Shown here in pieces: positions 28,301 through 40,500 of a stretch of DNA of 64,000 nucleotides. Each line of letters begins with the position of its first letter. Position 1 is the stretch's first letter. The translations under genes and the position numbers were made by a program. The stretch is from Ariolimax columbianus (Eukaryota; Mollusca; Gastropoda; Stylommatophora; Arionidae), in NCBI GenBank assembly GCA_036924085.1, contig JAVGWX010000002.1:150849571-150913570 (forward strand), in the 5' to 3' direction. The notes beneath the pieces were generated by a model. The model ran no database searches. It had not been told where the DNA came from and saw only the letters and a program-made list of their open reading frames with translations.

Positions 28301-31300
28301 GAGCAGCTACTTTCAGCCGTTAATGGACATAGTAAAGATCAAAATCTGTTCATAAACATAAACAAAACAAAGATAATGACCACCGATAAAACACAATGTC
28401 AGCATAAATTTACAGTGGGTGTTGAGGAAATAGATCAGGTCACACATTTTGAATATCTGGGCTCCAGAATTGACAAAAATGGTGACTGCTCGAAAGAAAT
28501 CAGAAGAAGACTAGCTATGGCAATGCAGAGACTGAACAGCCTGAAGAAATTATTGCAGGGCACCAACAAAATGATAAAAGTAAAAGTCTTGAGAGCCTGT
28601 GTTTTTCCTGTGGCAGCTTATGGTTGTGAAGCATGGACGATTACCAGAACTTCTAGACAAAGAATCGAATCCTTCGAGTCAAAATGTTTCAGAAAGATCC
28701 TCAGAATACCCTGGACAGAGAAAAGAACAAATGCAGACATTCAGCAAGAGTTGAGCATAGAGGAGAACTGGTTTATCAATTCCATTTTGGCTAGAAAATG
28801 TAAATACTTTGGTCACATCAAGAGACACAACGGTCTTGAGAGAACGGTGATGGAGGGTATGGTGCCAGGCAAAAGAGGAAGGGGTAGACCAAGAAGACGA
28901 TGGCACCAAGATATCCAGGAATGCCTGAGTATGACAGTGGTGGAGGCTGGTGTTTTGGCAAGAGACCGAGTTTCTTTCAGACAGACTGTGATGGGAGCGA
29001 CGTTCTATAATGGACATGCTACATGATGATGATATATTTTCTTGAAAGTAACGTTGAAGTATCTTTAATTAAATATTGAAGTTCCTTCTTTAGAAACATA
29101 AATTATTTTTCCGCAATGTTGTTATGGTTCCAGTAGCTCTAAAGCTTTTACCCTTCTGCCAAATGCCATGTAATGTTTGTTAGTTGCTGTTTAGTTACAT
29201 ACAAAGTGTTCCATTTGTTTGGACTAAGAGGTCAAAGTATATTTTAAAGATTGCTGATCGCTGCCAACTGTTAGATATTCTAAGAGGCGATGGTCTGTGG
29301 TTGTATATAGATGTATGCATAACTGGCTTTATGAAGTGTTGTTTTTTAATTAAGTTCAGGTAACTATTAAGTGAAATTCACATTAAATTCATCATATGTG
29401 ATGTCATTTATTTGAAATCACGTTTCAGTATTTTCACATTATCCGTCATATTTATGAGTTTTATGAAATACGTGATTTCTTTGTCATTTGCAGTCTACAG
29501 GTCAAGGACTCAAAGGGAAGCTACTCATCAACTGTTTTCATCCCAATTTCAACCTGCTCAGGTTGTAGTGGCAATGGATATTGTGATGTCACAGGTGCAA
29601 CCAGGAAGGTGGCTTTTGATAATGACCTCTACCAGATTCGTGCTTGCGTCTGCAACCCTGCTTATACAGGTAACAGTTTTGATTTCCAATCCTATTTGCA
29701 CAAACAATAAAATTACCAGCTGTGAATCCCCAGCACCAAAGAACAGAACCAATAGTATGTCATAAAAGGTGACTAATGCACGATTGCACACTGGGTTAGC
29801 ATCCTCATCATCTAAAACAAATTGCAGTATATAAACCATCATTGCAAGAACACACAAAATACATTGGCAGTTGACTGAGTACAGAATCAACTATGCAGCC
29901 TGCTGAATGCTTCTTAAGGGGATGAAAACATCTAGAAGTAATAGTTCTGTGACAATATCCAGGCAAAAACAAAACAAAATCTAAGTTATAGTCATTGCTG
30001 GATTTATTTATCTATGCTTCCTAAGGAACATAATGGAGATAAAAACCTGACCTCTCACTGTAGCAAAGTAGTTTCAGTCTAATTTCCCACTACATATCAT
30101 TAAGCCATTAGTATATATGACAACATCACTCTTCTAATTGTTAGCACTTATTCGTTGGTTAACCTCAGGCTCTTCTTTCCTGTTGCAGCACTCTCTGCAC
30201 TCCCTGCGTAGGGTTGTGATAGCTCTAAGTTAATCTATTCAGTTCATTTCAAGTACCATTTCTGCATTGAAGGTCGATGCTATGGATCTGCAGTGTACTC
30301 TATCTCTTGCCATAATGGTGCAATCTAATCGACTTTTTCCAGTCCATCTCCTGATGTTATCTACCCACTTAAAATGTTGCCTGCCTCTTGAACGACTGCT
30401 TTCCACCCTACCCTCCAGTATAGTCTTCAACAAGCAGGTATATCTTGTTAAATGACCAACTTAACGTAACTGCCTAACCCTGATTTTGGTCATTAATTCT
30501 CTTTTCACCTCCAAACTTTTTCAGTACATCCGCATTTGTTTTCTTCTCTTTCCAATAAATGTGATCCCATCTTCTATATACCCACATCTTTAAGACTTCA
30601 AGGCTCTTTTCCTACTTGTTATCCAGTGTTCATTATTTTATTATTCTATCACCAATGTGGACCATTTTTCAGTCGACTTTTCCCTCGATTGTAGTCACCT
30701 GTTCAATCATTCTCTTCACCTGTGAATATCTACAATACACAATCAACAAAGCAAATGGAGACTAGTAAATAAATCAAGACAGCAATAACAGAGATAGGTA
30801 TATTTTAAACCATCAGAACATACACACACCAGACAATAGAAAACTGTCAGCTGGATTGCAAAATAACTACAGCTGGGATACTATACAAAAAAGTGGTCAC
30901 AGACTGAGAAAAGTGGGGCAGCGGTGTTGTTACTCTGAAAGTTGCTATCATACTTTATTGTCACGAGCTGCATTTGTGTGTTTGTGTTATATTAATATTC
31001 ATATTCTGACAGGTACACTATAAGACAAAATAATTTACCCTTTTCAGAGCTAATCCTAGACTTGTTGCCACCTTCCTGTCAAGTATTAATGTTTTTCAAT
31101 CGCTGTACAAAAAATAGATTGTTTGGAAGCACATTTTAAAATTGTTTTTAATTTATTATGTTAACATATCATAATGGGTGAATTCTAGTTACTTTAACAA
31201 ATGCCATGTAGCTAGATTTTTGTGCGTGGTAAGCATGCAGTGTTAGGTAATCTAGTTGCATTGTTATGAGATGACCAAACCATCATATTTTTTGTTCTGA

Positions 31301-34300
31301 AATGTGTTCAGTACAATGTGTAGTTCTCACCATATGTTATTATCTATCATTTTGCCCACATATGAATCGAAACTCCTGCAGTCTGTGTCTTGCTAATTCA
31401 TTGGTAAATGACTTATGCAAAGTATTAACTGAAACATGAAACTGATTTTATTCATTGGATACTGTGGCAGGCATTGATTGTGAAAGTGAACTGGATGCAT
31501 GCATCATCCAGCCTTGCTCAGTTGGTCAGAACTGCACAGATTTAACAGCTCAAGAGCAAGGGAAAAGCCTTGTAGGTTACACATGTGGTCCTTGTCCACA
31601 AGGTTTTGAAGATTTTGGTGGAAAATGTACAGGTAGGGAACCATGAGGTCTAAATATTAAGATTAAGTTGGTGTAGACATTGATTCTCTTTGAATATCTA
31701 ATAACATGTGTGTGAACCATGGACGTTAAATGATGAATTAGAACAACATGCCAAAGTAATGTAGATGAAATGGATTGAAAGTTGGTTAATGGTAAGAAGG
31801 CAGAGAGTGGCCATAAATAAGGAGAAGTCTGAGTGGTGTAAAGTAAATAGTAAAGTGCCATAGGGCTCAGTTTTGGGACCAATATTGTTCTTGATATATA
31901 AACGATTTGGACATTGATATAGGATCCATGATTCAAAAATTTGCAGATGACACAAAACTATGTAGAAGTATCTCATCTATAGCAGAGGAAGATATATTGA
32001 GGTCGAATTTTGATACAATTTTAGACTAATCTGTGACATGGCAAATGGAGTTTAATATAGATAAATGTAGAGTCATCCACATGGGTAGATCCAATATGGA
32101 ACATATAATTACATAATGGGCAATACAAATATTAGAATGATATATAACATAAGGGACCTAGGGGTTATAATAGAGCATACAGGAAAAATAAATGAGCAAG
32201 TCCAAGTAGCAGTGAATAAGACAAATTCAATGTTAGGTACGATAACAAGAAATATTAAACATAGGTGTAAGAAGGTGATTGTCATACTGTATAAAGCATT
32301 AGTTAGACCTAGATTGGAGTGCTGTGTACAGGTGTGGAGTGCTTATTGCAGAGGAGATATAAACATGCTTCAAAGGATGCAAAGAAGAACGACAAAACTG
32401 ATAGTGGGATTCTAGAATTACAGTTATGAGGAAAAACTCAGAAAAACCAGCCTACTGTGTCTAGAAAAGGGAAGAATTTGAGGTGACTTAATACAGGTTC
32501 ATAAGATAATCATAGGAAAATTAAAATTAGACTATAAGAAGTTTTTCAAAATACAACCACAAACGAGAACAAGAAGGCACAGATACAAATTAACTAAAGA
32601 AAGGTCCAGGTTGGATATAAGAAATATTTTTTTAGTCAGAGAGTGGTGAATGCTTGGAGTGCATTACCCCAAAAGGTGGTGGTGGCAGAGATAGTTAATG
32701 CATTTAAGAATAGATTGGATGCAGATAATTTTTAGAGTTTGGTAAGGTAGATGTGACTGGTTGTCTACAGACTGATGTTGTCTAAACTAGTTTAAAGACG
32801 CGTTAAGTAAAGTTAAATTAAATGCTTCATATACATCTTTGGAATAGCATACAAGGATCATATCTCAAAGAACGCCAAAGTTGCAGTGAATGAGCTGACA
32901 ACAGTCTGCGACTCATAGCTTGCTTCTTGTGTTATGGTCAGCAAATGAGAACTGACCAAGACCCTATTCTTTTTATAAATGGATAGCCCTGGAAACAGAC
33001 TACACCTGTGCAGCCTGGTAAAAAAATAGAATAGACAATTCTGTGCGGAAACTGGATGTGTTGGGCCTAAAGACACAGATGCCGCAGCCTAACTGTTAAC
33101 TTCATCACAATATAACAAAAAACATATTCTTAGAGAACGAACACAGAAGCAGATAAATAATAATAATAAGTATCTCACATGTTTTCATTAAAAAAAAATT
33201 GTATTATATTATTGGACCATATTAAAGCTTGATTATTGATTAGTGTAAAAACATGCAAATTCTAAGGGTATGGTATGGTAATGTGTCAATATCAAATATG
33301 ATATCCAACAATATACTCAAATTAACAATCCTGGGGGCCAAAAAAGAGAGAAATATCCAGGATATGCATTACAGATAATGTTAAGAATTGGGTGAAATGA
33401 ACCTTGAAAGTGATAGTGGCATTGGTGATGAACAGGCAGCAGTGAAAACAGGCAATTCATAATTCAGTGGGTTTTGTCCCAATGATCTACTAGGCTATGA
33501 GAAAAAAGATGACAAAGAAGAAACACAAAAAAAAAGAAGAGTAGGAGGAGGAATAAGAGGACCTCTGCATTATGTGGAAGGAAATTGTTCATTGTCAGAT
33601 ACTGACATGGCAGATCATGTTTTTAGAGACTTCTGTATTTTTGTTTTTTGTGTGTTATATTTTGCCTACTTTTTTGCCAGGTTATTCAATCACAACTATT
33701 GACCACTGTTATATTAGGGCATGATCTACTGACAACCGTTATATTAGGACATTGTTTATTGACAACCATTATTTTAAGACATTAGGACATATATTAGGTC
33801 TAGTGCATCCAACTTCAGCATGAATTTTATGTAACGGTCTGCTCCTCCTGCATTTTCTAAGGCTATGCTTCCCTGGGGTAACGACCAGTACTGTGATGGG
33901 GATCGAGCCCAGCACCTTCGGATTTTAGTCATGTCACTTAACCATTAGCCCACGCCGTCCCTGTTCATGCTCTATTGACAACCATTATATTAGTTTACGA
34001 TTGATTGACAACCATTATCTTAGTTCATGATTGATTGACAACCATTATCTTAATTCATGATTTATTGATAAAAATTATATTAGTTTACGATTGATTGACA
34101 ACCATTATCTTAGTTCATGATTGATTGACAACCTTTATCTTAATTCATGATTTATTGATAAAAATTATATTAGTTCATGATCTATTGGCAACCATTATGT
34201 TAGAACATGAATTATTGACCTTCATTATATTACAGGATTATTACCTTTTCTTTTCTTGTTTTTTTTTGTGTGGTTCTTTTAAGGTGTTGCTGGTTCTTAT

Positions 34301-35148
34301 CATCTAGCAGTTTTCTTGTCTGTGCCTGTATTCAGGGCTTTTGGCTTCAATATGGACTATCTGTAATACTCTAAATGACTTGGCTTACTTCATGTGCCTG
34401 TCAATATGAATAATCTTTGTGGTTTGGATGGCAGTATTCTTTGTCTGTGAGTCCTCAGAAAGACTAGTTAAGCTCTGGTTTCTGCTTGTCTTTCTTCAAT
34501 CATGTTCTTCAGCTCTTGTTATAAAATAAGGTAACCAGTCCTCTTCCTTGTTGCCTTGAAGAAAGTGAGGCCCTAATTTACAGCTAAATAAATTGGAGCG
34601 GGCCATGTACCATCAACAGGAGAAGCGAGTGTTCTAGCTTCTCTGTCACTGAGATGCTCATTTTATGATAGTAAAAAGATTAAACATAACTCGAGTTCCA
34701 GTCCCCTGTACAATCATTCATTAAACAAAGCTATCAATTAAGGTAAAGGTAAAAGTAGTCCCATAGCAGTCACTGCTGTCAGGGATGAAGTGTTAAAGTC
34801 TTCATTGTGTGAGACCACAGCTTATTCGTGAGATGGGTTGGCCAGATTCCTTCTTTTCTGCCTTTCTTTCCCTAACAGTAAGTACCCTTTAACAGTATGT
34901 ACCCATTTACAGTTGTGTTGACTGGGACATGCGGGTAATTGAAGTTGAACCTTATACCGTTGCCATGAAAAGCAAGTGCTCTACCACTACCCTAATCATA
35001 CGCTCCTATTAATTAAATAAGGTTCAAAATGTGAAAAACATTTTATTTTTGGCTTTTAGTTGGTCTCTTTGTTGGCTCTTTTCTGTGAGGGAGCTAACTA
35101 CAATGGGGGCTTCTATCCTTCATAAAGAGTGATATGCAACAAGATGTG

Positions 35149-35202
<54 letters not shown>

Positions 35203-37475
35203 GGCATTATAAGCCTCATACATACTACTTATATTTTGGCATTATAATCTTCATATGTATTACTTAATTAATGTCTTTAGTGCCCCCATATGTATTATTT
35301 ATATAATGTCTTTATTATCCCTAGATGTATTACTTACTTACTTAGTCGTTCCTCTTTTACCGTGAGGTGTAGAGGTAGATGTATTACTTATAAAATGTAA
35401 TTATTTCCCTCATATATGTTACTTATATAATGTCATTATTATCCTCAGATGTGAATGAATGTACAACAACTAATAATTGCAAACAGAATTGCTTTAATAC
35501 AGAGGGCTCATACTTTTGTGGCTGCCAAGATGGATACAGGCTTAACGATACTGACAAGACGACTTGTATTGGTCAGTTGAAATCTTTATTTGAATTCAAA
35601 AAAATAAAAGAAATACAGTGGCCACTACATATTACATAGTAAAGTAACATATTGACATAGACCAGAAGTCTCACGATCAAACCTGTGTAAGGGTCACGCA
35701 AAGACAAATTTGAAAACTCAAGAACTGCATGAGGACAAGTTTGAGGACTTAAGTAATCTATGATGCCATATATGATAAATCAAGAACTGTTTGAGGATAA
35801 GTTCTTCTTCTTTCTTTGTCATTCACTGTCAATTAATCATATATGTTTTCTTTATAAGCTTAAATGAGGGAAATTCATAAAACAAGCAAAACAATTAGAG
35901 AAACCACTAATCAACAATATGTTTCATCACTCATTAGGACAAAAATGGTAGACACACATCTTAGAATGGATAGCAGCATATTTCCTCTACAAATTTGTAT
36001 GTGTTCACCATCTGGCAGTAGAAACAGGTTAAGGCAGAAAGAGAATCTCAGCAGAACAATTATTTGAGAGAGCTCCATTATGGGATTGAGCAACATTCAT
36101 GAACTGAAAAGGTGTTGCCGTAGAGATTAAACTGGAGAACACTGTATCTACCATATGCATTGTGTTTGGCATTTAAAGAACATAGATAGATACACAGGCA
36201 GGCAGGCAGATAGATTAATATAACTTAGTTAGTGATCATAGTGATCACTTATGTTCATAGTCTGAGTATTGGCACTTTATCTTTTCTTAGCAAGGAAAAG
36301 ACTTTAAGTGTCCTCTTTGCCATTTGTCTTTGAAATTTATTTGTGTCATTGTCCTTATTTCTTCTTATGTAACTCTGTTCTCAAGATGGATAATTTTTAT
36401 TTTAACCCAAGGACTACATGAGAACATGTTTAGTGGTCCAAGAACTTCATGATGACAAGTTTGACAGCTTAAGGAATGTATGAGGACACATTTTATGGCT
36501 CAATCACTACATGAGGACACATTTTATGGCTCAATCACTACATGAGGACACATTTTATGGCTCAATCACTACATGAGGACACATATTATGGCTCAATCCC
36601 TACATGAGGACACATGTTATGGCTCAATCACTACATGAGGACACATGTGATATTCTAATAGCTACATGACAAGAAGTTTGGCAATACAGTAGTCATAAAG
36701 GACACAAATCATCATTATGTCCTTTCCAATTCAGTAGAAATACAAGATCATCACCTCAGTTTCATTTACCTCCTTAAAGAAAGCATATGTCAAAGTATAT
36801 ATTTGCTCTTCTAGAGTTTATTTCTGTTGCACTTTGTTTTATAAGATGAGGTTGCCAGCCCAAAGCACATACACCCCATTAAGTTCTCATTTATGTTATA
36901 TTTAGTAGTGTGCAGTGGATTTTTCCTTTCCTCATCAAAAAAAGATCTTGTCATTCACATGGACAATAAAAAGAAAAGAACTCAGTTAACAAATAGGCTA
37001 CTGAATTGTGAAACATGCATAGTATAATTAATTTTGCATTCACTTTATCAACCCAAATTATGGACGAGTGAGATTTTACAAGCATAGTCTGTAAATTTGT
37101 TTGAGTCAATAATCAAAGAAAACATTGAAATGTATTTAGACAAGTTTAATCTAATCAGGAAAAGTCAGAATGGGTTTACTAAAGGAAGGTTGTGCCTAAC
37201 AAATCTATTAAAAATCATGGAGAAGGTTACTAAAATAATAGATGGAGAGGAGCCAGTGGATATTATTTATCAAGATTTTGCAAAAGCCTTTGATAGAGTA
37301 CCTCATCAAAGATTATTTATGAAGTTAAAATCACATTGACTAGATGGGGAAGTTGCTAAATGGATTGAAAATTGGTTAACGGGATGAAGGCAGGGAGTCA
37401 GCATAAATAATGAGTACTCTGAGTGGAGAGAAGTAAAAAGTGAAGTGCCACAATGCTTGGTTTTAAGACCAATTT

Positions 37476-37535
<60 letters not shown>

Positions 37536-40500
37536 GATTTGGACAATGATATTGGATCCATAATTGCAAAATTCACAGATGACACAAAACTATGCAGAAA
37601 TGTCTCATCTAACGCAGAAGTGGATATATTGAGATCAGATTTAGATAAATTGTGAGAATTGTCTGAGAGCTGGCAAATGGAGCTTAATGTAGATAAATGT
37701 ACATGTGCTAAAATACATGATAAAATACACATGGGCAAATCCAATACGGAACATAATTACAGAATGGGAGTGAACAATATTACAAAGCATAAAAAGGAAA
37801 GGGACTTCGGCGTTTTAATAGATCATACAGGTAAAAGTGAGTGAGCAAGTCCAGGTAGCAGTGTAAAAGGCAAATGCAATATTAGATATGATAAAAAGAA
37901 ATATTTAACATAGGAGCAATGAAGTGATAGTCAAACTGTATAAAGCATTAGTTAGACCTAGATTGGAGTACTGTGTACATCTGTCGAGATAATCATAGAA
38001 GAGAAATAAACACACTGGAAAGGATACAAAGAAGATCTCCAAAACTGATAGTGGGATTCCAGAATTACAGTTATGAGGAAAAACAATTAGATTACAATAT
38101 CTAGAAAAGAAGATTTTGAGATGACTTATTACAGGTTAATAAGATAATCAACAAAAAGGACAAATTAGAATATAACAAGTTTTTTTTTCAAAATACAACC
38201 ACCTACAAGAACAAGAGGGCACAACTACACATTAATTAAAGAAAGGTCCAGATTATACATAAGGAACTGTTTTTTTAGTCATAGTGTGGTGAATGCTTGG
38301 AATGCATTGCCACAGGAAGTAGTGGAAACAAGGTCAATTAATGAATTCAAAAATAGATTGGATGCGCATAGTTTTTAGATCAAGGAAATGTAAAGAAACT
38401 TTTTGTAAACAGACCCTGAAATGTCTTCTAAACCAGTATAATGACGTTAAGTTAAGGCAAGTGTGCAAACTTGTATTCATTTTATAACCCTGATGAGAGA
38501 ATACAAATGTGTATTCACTTTATCATCCCGAGGAGAGTGTACAAATTGTGTAACATGCTGTGGTATAATTAATTTTTTAATTAACTTTATCACCCTGTGG
38601 CGAGTGTACACATTTAGCTACAGTTTTATTAATTGTTCATAGATTGGTTCATGTGTAATGTCTGATTGACATTTACACAGAGCCAATTATTTGACTGAGA
38701 TAGGAAATGCCAGGACTCATTATCAGTGCAGTATCAATAAATAATCTCAGATTTGAGGAGGACACATTTCTGTTGGCTGAAAGTGGACAAGAACTACATG
38801 AATTGGTCATTCAAATAAAGAACAAAAAGTCCGAAATACTGATGGAACATTAATATTGATATAGAAAAAACTGATAATTAGCAAAGTAGACTCAAAATCA
38901 ACTCTACAGATAAAAATAGATGGTCAAATGCTGGAACAATATTTTCTATCTTAGAAACATAATGATGGGAAATGAGCAAAATGGAAATCAGGAACAAAAT
39001 ATGAATAGCCAAATCTGTTTTCACCAACATGAGTCATATATTGACATTCAAACAAGCCAAACTCCCAAATTAAAAATAAGAGTGATCGGGTGTTGTGCAT
39101 ACTAGTCATTACTTTATGGAGTAGAAACATGGACATAAACAAATGATTAAACAAGAGAATTAAGGTCTTTGAAATGTGGATATATAGCAGAATGGAAAAC
39201 ATCTCCTGAAAAGAATTGCAAACAAATAAGGAGGTCATAGGGATTTAGATGTTAGAGACTTCATTGTACAGGGTCACAGCTTGTATAAGGTTCTTTTCCT
39301 TGCTGTCTTTCCTTCCCTAAACATAAGTAAGGCGCCAATTTACAGTGTAGTTGACTTGTAGAAGTGGTTATTCAATGAAAAAACTCATGTCAATGCCGGT
39401 TTGTCAAATTGAGAACAACGTGATTTGAGCCTAGTTCGTTGGGGTTATAAACCAAGCTCACAACCCCTAGATCACATGCTCATTAAGTTAATCATCTTGT
39501 ATTCATCATTCCAGACATTAATGAGTGTGAAGAGAGGATAGCAAAGTGCCAGCAACTGTGTCAGAATACTGATGGCTCCTACAACTGTTCATGCAATAAG
39601 GATTACAAAATTAATTCTGATGGAGTCACATGCAACTTGGGTAAACAAATTATTTTGAATTTTGTTTGCTTTGGAAGTGTCTGTCTATGTGCATGGCAAT
39701 CTGTGGATTTGATAAGATTGTAATTTTAATTTGAACAATCTTTGTCATCAAAACTGACTAGTACAGTCACAGGAGCATCTCAAACAGATGCTAGACTGGG
39801 TGGAGACAAACCTCTACCAGTGATCAAGCCTTCCTGGCCTGAAATCTCTTTCATATGGTGGACACAGGATTAGAAACATTTTGTGTCAACTATTTGGCTG
39901 ACATCTTATTGAGCTTAAATAATGTTTCCACATTTGGAGAGTGTCATAGTGACAAAACTTATCCTGGTGCAGACATAAACCTACTTCACAGATAACAATA
40001 GATAATCAGATACTTGAAAGACTAAAGAACGTCTTTATCATGGGAATAAATAACCTAAGATGGAAGATGAGAAATAGAAATCAAGAAGATAATGGGGAAG
40101 ACCGAGTCAATTTTCACCAACATGAGTCATTGTATTGACATCAAAACAAATACCTCACAACTTAAAAATCAGGGCAATCAGGTGGTATGAATAATTGTCT
40201 TTACTGTTTGACTGAGGAAAAATGTGAACAACAAAGGTACATTGTAAACTTTTGCCATCAATAGAGATCAGCAGGAGAGGGTTCTCCAAATATACAGGCT
40301 TATATTACTTTACTCTGGTTCCAAATTCTCCCAAGAAGCCAACCTATCCTGCACAGTCATCTGCACCATTACAGGGTTGTCTTTCACACATTTAGACATG
40401 CAAATGCCCGGGCTTAGACTGTGGCCCAAGTTGTTTTCCCAGACATAATGTGCAAAGCTGAATACTCAACAAGTTATTCCACAAGAGAAATTGTAATGTT

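Noticed and set aside
29412..29765. 117-codon + frame from ATG
   Set aside because: Wrong frame; exon 8 is read in another frame fixed by the split Ser codon and EGF cysteines.
33900..33961. tRNA gene (A and B boxes)
   Set aside because: The same tRNA-like head precedes a shared non-tRNA body at 5443, so it is a SINE.
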